DNA of 64,000 bases from the NCBI GenBank assembly GCA_026627305.1, contig JAPNVD010000008.1, positions 29,809 through 93,808 on the forward strand, written 5' to 3'. How positions within the stretch are numbered: position 1 is the first letter of the stretch; each line of letters begins with the position of its first letter. This DNA comes from Sulfolobaceae archaeon (GTDB taxonomy: Archaea; Thermoproteota; Thermoprotei_A; Sulfolobales; Sulfolobaceae). A program made the position numbers and the translations under genes. The notes under the pieces were generated by a model. That model was given only the letters and a program-made list of their open reading frames with translations. It was not told the DNA's origin and ran no database searches. Below, in pieces: positions 54,251 to 62,982 of this stretch.

Positions 54251-57200
54251 ATGCCTATCTCTCTTACAAGAAGAGATTTCCTCAAGTTAAGTGGAGCAAC
54301 TGCAATAGCAACCACTGCTGCATTAGCTGCTGAGAAAGGAGGATTCCTATTTAAGAAGGTATTCAGCGAGACCTCTTCTACTTCAGATCAGCAAGGAGAT
54401 GTCATAGCCTTTACAACATGCTATATGTGCTTAGGAAGATGTACTTTAATGTACGTAATCTCATCAAATCAAATAATAAGGTATGCAGGTGGAGATGTAT
54501 ATGGACATATAAATAATGGTGCCACGTGCCCCATAGGTCCTACTGCTGCTTTACACTATCTTAGCCCAGCTAGAATGAAATATCCATTACTAAGAGTACC
54601 TACAGCAGAAAGAGGACAAGGTAATTTCATAAGGATAAGCTGGGATGACATGTTTGATATATTGATAAACGGAGATAATGCGAAGTTCTTACAGGAAAGA
54701 GGTTGGAAATATGGCTTCTTAGGGCTTAAGCAGATAAGAGAATGTTGTCCATACAAGTTAGTATTTACAACAGGTAGGGATCAATATAACCCCATTGAAA
54801 ACTACTACTGGGGTGCAATGTTTGGAACGCCTAATGTATATGCACATGGAGGTTTCTGTGCAGTAAACGTAGCTGCTGGCGGTGTATATGTTGCTGGTTC
54901 AACGTGGTGGGAATATGGACACTTCGATTCCGATTACGCCAAAGTATTGATACTAGCTGGAGTAACACAGGATCACTTCCCAACTGGGTTTAGAAGATGG
55001 ATAACGATGGTTAAGGAGAGAGGAGGTACAATTGTGCTATTCCAGCCAGATAGACAGCCAAATCTAGGTCCAATTGCTGACATATGGGTACCAATAAACC
55101 CTGCCACTGATGGAGCAGTAATCATGTCTATAATGCATGAACTGATCAGATTACATGAAGAAGGAATGAAACAGACACCACCTAGACCTTACATCGATGA
55201 AGATTTCCTTAAGTGGTACACTAACGGACCATGGCTAGTGATCACCAATCCTGATGGAACAATTGATGTTCCATCGGCATCAAACGTTGGACTGTTCGTT
55301 AGGGTAACTAACAAGAATGGAGAATGGGTACCAGCAGTAATGGGTTCTGATGGAAACATATACGCATTTACTGATATACCATGGCAAAACGGTGTCGAAC
55401 CTGTACTCGAGTATGAGGGTACAATAACAGTTCCTGTAAAGCCAAACTCTTCAGAGACCATAACGCTTCATGTCAAATCCGCGTTTAAACTATTAAAGGA
55501 GAAGATAATGTCTGATGAATGGAGTCCTGAAAACGTATCTAAGATTGCTGGAATTCCTGCAGAACAAATAACACAATTAGCACAACTATTAGGAGATACA
55601 GCGATGAGAAGTCCAGTAATAATACAGGCGGAGTGGGAAGATTACTTAGGTAGAAAGCACTCACAATTCATTGGAAGACCAGTAGCTATATATATAATGA
55701 GGGGAATTTCAGCACATACTAATGGATTCCAAACCGCTAGAGACTTCATGATATTAGAAGCATTATTGGGTGCTGTTGATAGTCCGGGTGGCTATAGGGC
55801 TAAAACTCCTTATCCCAAACCTATACCTGACGGAGATTACTGGCCTGCCTATGCAGGTCCTGCTGATCCTAGATTGAACATAACTGAAGAGGATATACAA
55901 AGCGGTGAAGTTCCGGCTACTGGAGCTAACGGAGAGAGTTTAGTGGGAACTATCGGTGCACTAAATGTAAACGAAAGAGTATATAACGATGGTACAGTAG
56001 AAATATTGAACGTTAAGAAAGTTCCATGGCCAGCTGCAGTGCCACTAACTACTGCTCCCTTCATGTACACTCCAGATCAAGTAGTCATTGATGAAAACGG
56101 TAGACCATTATTAATTGATAGAGGATTTAGCTGGGAATTCCCGTTCAGCCTACATAGATCCTATACCATAACGAACTTCGACGCTGGCTTAGAGTTTCCA
56201 TACAGAATTGAAGCGTTACTATGGCACATAACAAATCCGTATTGGGACAACAGCTATGATCTTGATAAAGACTTAAGATTACTACTAATGAAAGATACTG
56301 ATGGCAGGTATAGAATACCTTTCGTGATGATTGTTGATGCATTCTACGGAAATAGCGTACCGTGGGTTGACCTAGTAATTCCGGATACAACATTCCTAGA
56401 GAGATATGGCGAACACAGCTTACTAGATAGGCCAATAACTACACCAAACTACGCCGCTGATAATATCGAACATCCAATATTACCACCATTATTTGATGCA
56501 AGACCATTTAGCGATACTGAGATAGAACTGGGATACCTGTTAGGGATATCAGCATGGGTAAATCCTGATGGAACGCCTAGATATCCAAACGGAATGGGAG
56601 ACTTCTTATGGAAGTGGCAGAACTCACCTGGTGTTGGAGTATTAATAGGTGCTAGGGGAACTAACGGTACTGAATGCTGTAAAGGAGCACCAAATCCGAA
56701 CCAATTAAAGGCTTATACTGCACCAATGCCTAGTGTTGCATTTGGTTACTTACAGGCAAACGCGTATGGTAATCAACCAGAATATCCAGGATTACAGGAG
56801 ATACAGGTAACTAATGGAGAATTACCCGAAAATGTGCCCAGAGGGGTAATGAAGGTAGGACATGCTGAAGCCGTATATGAGTTACCAGTGAACATAAGGT
56901 ATATGAGGGCTGTCAACATGTACTATCTAAGGTGGGCTCATAGTGTCGGCTTTATACCCTATGTAAAGCCTATACCGACACAGATATATTCAGAACCAAT
57001 AGCAAGATTTAAGCTAGCTACATATGGGTTATGGAAAGGATATAACGCTTACTTCTACTACATGTACAAGAAGACAGGAAATTCACAGTACCTACAACTA
57101 GCTAAACAGAATGCTAACTTACCTTCCGATACTTATGGTCAATACTTACAGAAGAGAAATATAATAGCTTATGATCCAAGACCTCACTGGTACTATCCAT

Positions 57201-58015
57201 TAACTTGGACTAGTGATGGTAATAACCCATCAGAATATCCATTATTAACTGAACACAGGCATGTTACACCGTGGTTCTATCATCATTGGGAGAACCATCA
57301 TCCATGGTTAAGACAAATACTACCATTCAACCCAGTATTCATGAACCCACAGACATGCCAGCAATATGGTATATCATCTGGAGATTGGGTAGAGTTCGAA
57401 AGCTGGCAAGGAGAGTCTGGAAGATTTATGGTCATCTGTGACGAAACTACAAGACCTGGAGTAGTGTGGTATTGGAAGGCTAGGAACATAAGACCTGGAG
57501 TACTTGCAATAGATCCAGAATCCCCAGAAGCTACGATAGGAAGCATGTTCAATGATCTGTACTCACAAGTATTACCTCCAAGTTTAGGAGGTGTAAGCGT
57601 GCAAGATTACGTAAACCTCAATATTGAAGCTCTAACAGCACAGCCAGCACTAGCAAACTACGACCCGTTCACTGGAAAGACTTCATGGGGAGATCTAAGG
57701 TTAAGAGTGAAGAGAGTGCTAGGTAAAGGACCATATACAGTAAGCTATGGTCTATCGGATCCATATGTGCTGACCCCTGCTATGGCTCCATATAATCCAA
57801 AGCCCAACTTACCATACTTGATATACAACGCATATCAGACACCGAGTGAGATGGGGATGAGCTGGTATTTCCAGAACACTACATATTACAACATGGAGAA
57901 ATCGTATGATGTAATATACCAGATAAGCGGTTTAGGACCAAATAGCTCTAGCACCTCCTCTTCTTCATCCGCAAATCCATTAGTTAAACCAGTTAAGAAG
58001 GGGAGTTCAAAGTGA
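54251..58015 (+). CDS. sreA: Tat-exported molybdopterin catalytic subunit, sulfur reductase type (SreA)
   Basis: The 1254-residue protein starts with a Tat signal (TRRDFLKLSG plus a hydrophobic stretch). A [4Fe-4S] motif follows (CYMCLGRC from residue 56, with Cys in GATCPIG), then Mo-bisMGD domains; Cys near residue 204 in HGGFCAV is a candidate Mo ligand. The C-terminal region has the dinucleotide-binding domain, then a Ser-rich tail. Its genetic partners match the Acidianus ambivalens sulfur reductase, but it is considerably longer than the roughly 110 kDa subunit reported there, so a tetrathionate, polysulfide or related reductase is also possible. It should reduce its substrate on the outer membrane face with electrons from quinol or hydrogenase. 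Confidence 0.78.
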   Translation: MPISLTRRDFLKLSGATAIATTAALAAEKGGFLFKKVFSETSSTSDQQGDVIAFTTCYMCLGRCTLMYVISSNQIIRYAGGDVYGHINNGATCPIGPTAALHYLSPARMKYPLLRVPTAERGQGNFIRISWDDMFDILINGDNAKFLQERGWKYGFLGLKQIRECCPYKLVFTTGRDQYNPIENYYWGAMFGTPNVYAHGGFCAVNVAAGGVYVAGSTWWEYGHFDSDYAKVLILAGVTQDHFPTGFRRWITMVKERGGTIVLFQPDRQPNLGPIADIWVPINPATDGAVIMSIMHELIRLHEEGMKQTPPRPYIDEDFLKWYTNGPWLVITNPDGTIDVPSASNVGLFVRVTNKNGEWVPAVMGSDGNIYAFTDIPWQNGVEPVLEYEGTITVPVKPNSSETITLHVKSAFKLLKEKIMSDEWSPENVSKIAGIPAEQITQLAQLLGDTAMRSPVIIQAEWEDYLGRKHSQFIGRPVAIYIMRGISAHTNGFQTARDFMILEALLGAVDSPGGYRAKTPYPKPIPDGDYWPAYAGPADPRLNITEEDIQSGEVPATGANGESLVGTIGALNVNERVYNDGTVEILNVKKVPWPAAVPLTTAPFMYTPDQVVIDENGRPLLIDRGFSWEFPFSLHRSYTITNFDAGLEFPYRIEALLWHITNPYWDNSYDLDKDLRLLLMKDTDGRYRIPFVMIVDAFYGNSVPWVDLVIPDTTFLERYGEHSLLDRPITTPNYAADNIEHPILPPLFDARPFSDTEIELGYLLGISAWVNPDGTPRYPNGMGDFLWKWQNSPGVGVLIGARGTNGTECCKGAPNPNQLKAYTAPMPSVAFGYLQANAYGNQPEYPGLQEIQVTNGELPENVPRGVMKVGHAEAVYELPVNIRYMRAVNMYYLRWAHSVGFIPYVKPIPTQIYSEPIARFKLATYGLWKGYNAYFYYMYKKTGNSQYLQLAKQNANLPSDTYGQYLQKRNIIAYDPRPHWYYPLTWTSDGNNPSEYPLLTEHRHVTPWFYHHWENHHPWLRQILPFNPVFMNPQTCQQYGISSGDWVEFESWQGESGRFMVICDETTRPGVVWYWKARNIRPGVLAIDPESPEATIGSMFNDLYSQVLPPSLGGVSVQDYVNLNIEALTAQPALANYDPFTGKTSWGDLRLRVKRVLGKGPYTVSYGLSDPYVLTPAMAPYNPKPNLPYLIYNAYQTPSEMGMSWYFQNTTYYNMEKSYDVIYQISGLGPNSSSTSSSSSANPLVKPVKKGSSK

Positions 58016-58047
58016 ATTTCTCTTTTTTATTAATTGTTAACTCAAAT

Positions 58048-58057
58048 GGAGGTGATC
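58048..58057 (+). promoter_or_regulatory. Shine-Dalgarno site deciding the sreB start
   Basis: GGAGGTGATC is a perfect match to the anti-SD of 16S rRNA. It lies six bases (measured from GGAGGTGA) before ATT 58062 and more than 80 bases before the first ATG of the frame. Confidence 0.7.
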
Positions 58058-58061
58058 CCTC

Positions 58062-58883
58062 ATTTCCGTAAATCCAAGTCCACCCCAACCCTTACACAAA
58101 CTCGTTATACTAACTGACCTCAACAAATGCTTTGGATGTATGGCATGCGTGCTAAACTGTAAATCATGGCATACTAGCTCCATATTTGGACCAATGCCTG
58201 ATCTAGATCCTTATGGTAAGTTCCCATGGTCAATGTACTTTATGAGAGTAGTTAGAATTGAACAAGGGAACTATCCTGATGTGAGAACTATACCAATTCC
58301 GATTAGCTGTTTCCACTGTGAGAATGCACCATGCGTGAAGGTTTGCCCAACAGGCGCTATATTTAAGAGAAGAATTGATGGAGTTGTGGTCATAAACTAT
58401 GATATATGCCAAGGATATAGGTACTGTATAACAGCATGTCCATATGGTAATATAACATTTGATCCTATTGAAGGAGTATCTAAGAAGTGTATATTATGTG
58501 TTGATAGGCTATATGATGATAGCTTACCTATTTATGAGAGAATTCCCGCATGTGTTAGAGGTTGTCCAGCAGGTGCTAGGATATTCGGAGATTTAAGTGA
58601 TCCAAATAGTGAAGTGAGCCAGATAGCTGCACAGTACGGTGCCTTCGTTTTAGGGCAAGGTTATGGAACTGAACCTGAAGAGATGTATCTACCAATCAGA
58701 GGACCGAGTAAGGGACCTTTCGCTAATGAGCCTGAATTAGATATGTTAAATAGGTTCGCAGAGAGGACTGGGGCTATTGATGAGGCTCCTATCAAAATAG
58801 AGCAAGAAGCACAAGCGATGGGATTAACAAGTGAAGATTTAAGAACGGCTAAGAGAAATCCAAAGAATGTACTTCCGTTGTGA
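58062..58883 (+). CDS. sreB: Fe-S electron-transfer subunit, probable AUU start (SreB)
   Basis: The frame contains four cluster motifs: CFGCMACVLNC, CFHCENAPCVKVC, CQGYRYCITAC and CILC...CVRGC, as in DMSO-reductase-family beta subunits. Read from ATG 58140, the first two Cys of cluster I would be lost. The open frame begins at 58056 and has no ATG, GTG or TTG before 58140; ATT 58062 sits at ideal distance after a perfect Shine-Dalgarno site, so an AUU start is inferred. In the third motif the second Cys is Tyr (CQGYRYC), as Trp in NarH, predicting a [3Fe-4S] cluster. The protein transfers electrons between SreC and SreA. Confidence 0.8.
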   Translation: MSVNPSPPQPLHKLVILTDLNKCFGCMACVLNCKSWHTSSIFGPMPDLDPYGKFPWSMYFMRVVRIEQGNYPDVRTIPIPISCFHCENAPCVKVCPTGAIFKRRIDGVVVINYDICQGYRYCITACPYGNITFDPIEGVSKKCILCVDRLYDDSLPIYERIPACVRGCPAGARIFGDLSDPNSEVSQIAAQYGAFVLGQGYGTEPEEMYLPIRGPSKGPFANEPELDMLNRFAERTGAIDEAPIKIEQEAQAMGLTSEDLRTAKRNPKNVLPL

Positions 58884-59515
58884 TCTATATGATGAAGGAG
58901 TTACAGTCTAAGATCCAAGAAAATAATATTTTTTTCAAGAAATCTATTTTATTTGATTTTTTAGCGAGATCTTATTATTACCCATATAAGCTGATGGATT
59001 TAGATATATTGAAAGGAGAACTTGCTGAGGTAGAAGAGATCCTACCAGAAGTTTGTAAGTGCAAAGAGACACATGACGCATTGTTAAAATTTAAGGAAGT
59101 AATAATGCCAATTAATGACTACAACAAACTTACAGAGCTAGAAGTGCAATTCGTGAACCTAGATAAGCCATCCTTCATAAAATATTCTTTATATGAAAGC
59201 GTGCATAAGGTTGGCTATCATGACCTAATTAATGCCACTGATCTAAAGAGATTATATAGAAAGCATGGATTGGAACCAACTAAAGGGGAATTCCCTGACC
59301 ATATAGCATTATTGATTTCTTTCCTTTCATATCTCTACCTCAAATTATCTATAGAGTTTGACGAAAAGACAGTGAAAGATCTAGAGGACTTCAAGAAGAA
59401 ACACATATATGACTGGATTCCTAAACTTGCAGAATCCCTCATAGATCTCCCATATCCTTACTTTAGCTCATTAGGTTATTTGACTATTAGACTGTTAGAG
59501 TGTGAAAAAAGTTGA
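58880..59515 (+). CDS. TorD-like molybdoenzyme maturation chaperone
   Basis: The 211-residue helical protein has the TorD/DmsD/NarJ family pattern (FDFLARSYYYPYKLMD, EPTKGEFPDHIALLISFLSYL), which binds the Tat signal of the molybdoenzyme until cofactor insertion is complete. The start overlaps sreB by four bases (GTGA); ATG 58889 or 58892 are alternatives. In A. ambivalens the corresponding position in the sre cluster encodes a chaperone-like protein, SreE. It should be specific for SreA. Confidence 0.82.
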   Translation: MIYMMKELQSKIQENNIFFKKSILFDFLARSYYYPYKLMDLDILKGELAEVEEILPEVCKCKETHDALLKFKEVIMPINDYNKLTELEVQFVNLDKPSFIKYSLYESVHKVGYHDLINATDLKRLYRKHGLEPTKGEFPDHIALLISFLSYLYLKLSIEFDEKTVKDLEDFKKKHIYDWIPKLAESLIDLPYPYFSSLGYLTIRLLECEKS

Positions 59516-60750
59516 AGATAAGAGTATTGCTTTATGATGTCGAGAAACCCGAGGAATGGATAGAATCTTTCATTAAAAGTTCTCCATCCTTTTTACCTAA
59601 ACCTGAATTTATGGTTATAAAAAAAGGTGAAAAAGTAGAGTGTGATGAAACTTATCCTTATCTTATCGTCTCAAAAGAACCTATTAAAGTAAATAATTGT
59701 TTTTCTCTTTGGTCTGAGCCTGATATAAATAAGACAATAATAAAGGCTCTAGAGCTCTCATATTCTAAACCATTAGAGACAGTATCTAGAAGGACGTTAT
59801 TGACAGGCAAAAAAGCCATAGCCTTCTCTAAAGTACCTATTGTTGATGAAAGCTTATGTCTATCTAAATTTGGATGCACTAGATGCCAAGATTCCTGTCC
59901 TAAGAAGGCAATAAGTATAATAGAGGGAAAAGTTAATATCGATCCTAAGGCATGTGATCTGTGTGGATTATGCGTATCAAGCTGTCCAAAAGGTGCTATA
60001 ACCCTTACATTACCTACATGGAGTGCTATCGCATTTATCTCAAACTTCATAAGGCAGAAACGTATTGAAAAGGTATCTATTGGTTGTGATGAAAGCAGCG
60101 ATATAGTCGTAAATTCGTTAAACGCTATAGGATTTGAAGAACTAGTAGTCCTGATCTCAACAGGAGCTAAAGTGGAATTCAGATGCGAGAAAGAGAAGGA
60201 AATGATAAGTAAATTAAACGAAATTATATCAAACCTTTATAATAACGTCCATAATCTTCTGTTAACAGAGCTTATTGGAGTAAAAAGGAAAGATTACGTA
60301 AGAACTGTAAATAATATTAAACTTGATGTAGACTTCGGCAGGAATATCTTTGATCTAAAGGTTAACGATAACTGTACAGTGTGCGGTGCATGCATGTATA
60401 GATGCCCAGAGGGGGCAATAAGGGTTGAATATAATAATGATGGAGCTTTCCTCTATTTTAATCCCCAAAATTGCGTTGGTTGTAACAGGTGTGTAAAGAT
60501 CTGTGCTGAAAAAGCCATAGAATTGGTTGAGGTCAAAGAAACGTCTAAGTTGTTTATAGATAAGGAACTTAAGTTTAAGGATGAAGCAGTAAGGTGTAAA
60601 AGGTGTGGAAGAGTTTTCGATAATAAAAGGCATTTGCTAAAAGTTGCAGGTTTGCTAAACATGAATGAGGAGGAACTAATGTATTGTCCTGAGTGCAGAG
60701 CTCAGCTTACTGCAAATAAAATATTGGAAAGTTTCAAAAACAAAAAATAA
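59512..60750 (+). CDS. sreD: Multi-ferredoxin, zinc-ribbon protein (SreD)
   Basis: The 412-residue protein contains two pairs of [4Fe-4S] motifs: FGCTRCQDSCPKKA and CDLCGLCVSSCPKGA (about 120-165), then CTVCGACMYRCPEGA and CVGCNRCVKICAEKA (about 285-345), and a C-terminal zinc-ribbon-like CKRCGRVF...CPECRAQL. The N-terminal 100 residues are unique. It is likely a cytoplasmic electron carrier or assembly factor of the reductase, like SreD of A. ambivalens. TTG start at 59512 overlaps the chaperone stop (TTGA). Confidence 0.78.
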   Translation: MKIRVLLYDVEKPEEWIESFIKSSPSFLPKPEFMVIKKGEKVECDETYPYLIVSKEPIKVNNCFSLWSEPDINKTIIKALELSYSKPLETVSRRTLLTGKKAIAFSKVPIVDESLCLSKFGCTRCQDSCPKKAISIIEGKVNIDPKACDLCGLCVSSCPKGAITLTLPTWSAIAFISNFIRQKRIEKVSIGCDESSDIVVNSLNAIGFEELVVLISTGAKVEFRCEKEKEMISKLNEIISNLYNNVHNLLLTELIGVKRKDYVRTVNNIKLDVDFGRNIFDLKVNDNCTVCGACMYRCPEGAIRVEYNNDGAFLYFNPQNCVGCNRCVKICAEKAIELVEVKETSKLFIDKELKFKDEAVRCKRCGRVFDNKRHLLKVAGLLNMNEEELMYCPECRAQLTANKILESFKNKK

Positions 60751-60812
60751 ATACTATAATATTTTTAGTTTAGATTAATTTGTTAACATATTTTTTATAA
60801 AAATTCTAATAG

Positions 60813-60825
60813 AAAGTTATAAAAG
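60813..60825 (+). promoter_or_regulatory. TATA-like box for the tat genes
   Basis: AAAGTTATAAAAG is followed about 48-60 bases later by ATG 60873, giving a short leader. The 122-base gap after sreD has no other clear signal. Confidence 0.4.
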
Positions 60826-60872
60826 ATAGCTTAATATATTACCTCAACAAATCTTATATTAGATGAAGTAGT

Positions 60873-61178
60873 ATGTTTGCAAGTATTACAGATATTGGGA
60901 TAATAATAGTAGTAATAATACTATTATTCTTTGGTGCTAGCAAGCTTCCAGAAATATTTAGATCCTTAGGCAAAGCTACTGGAGAGTTCAAGAAGGGCCA
61001 GATGGAAGCTGAAATGGAACTAGCAAAAATGCAGCAGTCATTACAACAACAGCAAGTTAAGCCATTAAATGGGCAAGTTACAACTACATCTAGAGAGCAG
61101 GAATTAGAGAACAGGATAAAAGAACTAGAAAAAGAGCTAGAAGAGTTAAAGAAACAAAAACAGCAAGGAAATCAATAA
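60873..61178 (+). CDS. tatA: Twin-arginine translocase TatA
   Basis: The 101-residue protein has a single N-terminal helix (IGIIIVVIILLFFGASKLPE) with the FG hinge, an amphipathic helix (IFRSLGKATGEFKKGQ) and a charged, Gln-rich coiled-coil tail. This is the TatA/B layout. It oligomerises with TatC to export folded Tat substrates such as SreA and the Rieske protein. First gene of the tatA-tatA2-tatC group. Confidence 0.9.
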   Translation: MFASITDIGIIIVVIILLFFGASKLPEIFRSLGKATGEFKKGQMEAEMELAKMQQSLQQQQVKPLNGQVTTTSREQELENRIKELEKELEELKKQKQQGNQ

Positions 61179-61220
61179 TAACTAAAAACAATTGAAGATC
61201 CTTTTTTATGGGTGAATTAA

Positions 61221-61592
61221 ATGTTAAGTTCCCTTTCAGATTTTTTAATTATAGTGATAGTTGCAATACTACTTATGGGTGGAGAAAAGGATATAGCTAA
61301 CACTATTAAAAACTTTTCAAGAACCCTTAATGAATTTCAAAGGAGAAGAGCCGAACTAGAAAACGAATTGAGGAGAGAGCTGGGGGAAGTTACTGGAAAT
61401 TTAAACGAAATAACTAATAGCTTAAATGAAACTTCTATAACCTTAAACAACGAAATGAGGAGGAATTTAGTTACACCAAATCCTGATAATGAAGCAAGAA
61501 TAAGGGAATTAGAGGAGAGGATTAGGATTTTAGAAGAGGAATTGCAAAGATTAAGAGGTAGTAAAGATGGAGACGGCAAAACAACAGGTTGA
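61221..61592 (+). CDS. Second TatA/TatB-like protein
   Basis: The 123-residue protein has one short N-terminal helix (FLIIVIVAILLMGGEKDIA), an amphipathic helix (NTIKNFSRTLNEFQRRRAEL) and a long coiled-coil tail rich in Glu, Arg and Asn. The FG hinge of TatA is replaced by GG, which may indicate a TatB-like role. It overlaps tatC by 26 bases, so both are translated together. Which of the two small proteins is the TatB equivalent is not known for crenarchaea. Confidence 0.78.
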   Translation: MLSSLSDFLIIVIVAILLMGGEKDIANTIKNFSRTLNEFQRRRAELENELRRELGEVTGNLNEITNSLNETSITLNNEMRRNLVTPNPDNEARIRELEERIRILEEELQRLRGSKDGDGKTTG

Positions 61593-62415
61593 CACTGAAA
61601 GACCTCTTCTTGAGCATATAAAGGAGCTTGTATTTAGACTAAAGAGGATTTTAATCTCTATTGGAATATCCTTTGTTATATTTTTCGCCACAGGGCCATC
61701 ATTTATAACCCTTTACGGTTATAAAATTCCAATAATAGTTCCCAGTTTGTATGCTAGTTTCTCTGACTTTGTGGTTAGATATTTCATAAATAGAGAATTA
61801 CCTACGGGAATGAAGCTGATAAGCCTTAACCCCTTAGATCCTATATTCGCCTCTATATATGTCTCACTATATCTTGCGATCTTTATAAGTATGCCAATCA
61901 TTCTGAGGGAGTTATGGGCTTTTGTAGCCCCAGGACTTTATGAGCACGAAAAGAAGTTAATAAAGAAGGCAATACTACCAGGATTTGGATTGTTTGCCTT
62001 AGGTTCAGCGTTTGCGTATTTCATAATAATTCCCTTCATGCTAATCTTCGTTTACAGATTTGATCTAGTCTTAGGCGTTGAGCCTACGCTAAGCGTTAGG
62101 GCATATATCAATACCATAGTTATTCTAATGTTCGCAACAGGTTTAGCCTTTGAGCTCCCATTGATTATGGCTGGCTTAACTTATTTAGGATTGGTATCTT
62201 ATGATGGTTGGAAAAAGAATTGGAGGTGGGGCGTTTTAATCTCGTTTATAATTGCTTGGCTAATATCTCCTGGTACCACTGGTGGATTAATAGAAACTAC
62301 TATAGGGACAATACTTTCTTTGCTTTATTTTGCAGGAGTACTAGTCGCGAGATATATTGAACGTAAGAACAAGTCTAATAAAAATCAAATTATAACTCCT
62401 TTATCCGCTAAGTGA
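61567..62415 (+). CDS. tatC: Twin-arginine translocase TatC
   Basis: The 282-residue protein has six predicted helices and the TatC pattern: PLLEHIKELVFRLKR at the N-terminus, then FISMPIILRELWAFVAPGLYEHEKK in the first half, the substrate-receptor side. It binds the twin-arginine signal and forms the core of the translocon. GAGGTAGTAAAG precedes ATG 61567 inside the previous gene. Its stop overlaps the convergent membrane-protein gene by 15 bases. Confidence 0.93.
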   Translation: METAKQQVDTERPLLEHIKELVFRLKRILISIGISFVIFFATGPSFITLYGYKIPIIVPSLYASFSDFVVRYFINRELPTGMKLISLNPLDPIFASIYVSLYLAIFISMPIILRELWAFVAPGLYEHEKKLIKKAILPGFGLFALGSAFAYFIIIPFMLIFVYRFDLVLGVEPTLSVRAYINTIVILMFATGLAFELPLIMAGLTYLGLVSYDGWKKNWRWGVLISFIIAWLISPGTTGGLIETTIGTILSLLYFAGVLVARYIERKNKSNKNQIITPLSAK

Positions 62416-62931
62416 TCCTTCCATTTTTAAAACTAGCAAACCTGTATCCACCATCTTTATGAGTATTGTTACAAAAGGGACTATCCCTAACCCTATTAGG
62501 AAAAGAGATAATGAAAAACCAAAAATCCAGGCTGTTATTATAAATAATTTGGAATATAAACCGAAATTCTTTATTCCTAAAAATAAGGATATTCCTGCAA
62601 TTGGCTCAAAGAAGTACCCTACAACGATAAGATAGATACTCAAAGGATTATTTAAAAATAGGAATACCACCCCTATACCTTCAATTATTAGAGCAAAAGG
62701 TACAGGGTATTTCATTAACCATACATTTGGTAGCCTGCTTGAAACGTAATAATAATATGCAGGAAAAGCTGTAATATAAATCAAAAGTATCATAAACTTG
62801 GAAAAAGGTGTAAATACACTCTGAAAACCGTTTAGTACTAGGTATCCCATTTCAGCTATTATAAATGAACCCGCGAATAGGCTTATTGTCAGACCTCTAA
62901 CTAATGTCAATAAGTCTACTTTATCCGCCAC
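62401..62931 (-). CDS. Tandem-duplicated membrane protein, copy 1
   Basis: I do not recognise the family. The 176-residue protein has six predicted helices and is a paralog of the next gene: shared stretches include MILLIYITAFPAYY against MLAIFIVAFPAYV, FLFLNN, and GYFFEPIAGISLF. GTG start at 62931. It ends inside tatC on the opposite strand. A membrane role linked to the sre or tat genes is possible by position only. Confidence 0.6.
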   Translation of the reverse strand: MADKVDLLTLVRGLTISLFAGSFIIAEMGYLVLNGFQSVFTPFSKFMILLIYITAFPAYYYYVSSRLPNVWLMKYPVPFALIIEGIGVVFLFLNNPLSIYLIVVGYFFEPIAGISLFLGIKNFGLYSKLFIITAWIFGFSLSLFLIGLGIVPFVTILIKMVDTGLLVLKMEGSLSG

Positions 62932-62982
62932 ATATAATTAAAGATACAAAGAATTATAAAAATTTCCTATTTTTATAAACAT

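Noticed and set aside
56145..56435. Long open frame antisense to sreA, and similar shadows at 24469-24780, 41080-41340 and 59658-60050
   Set aside because: They are opposite to strongly supported genes, have no recognisable domains and no promoter or ribosome binding site; such shadows are common opposite long conserved coding regions.
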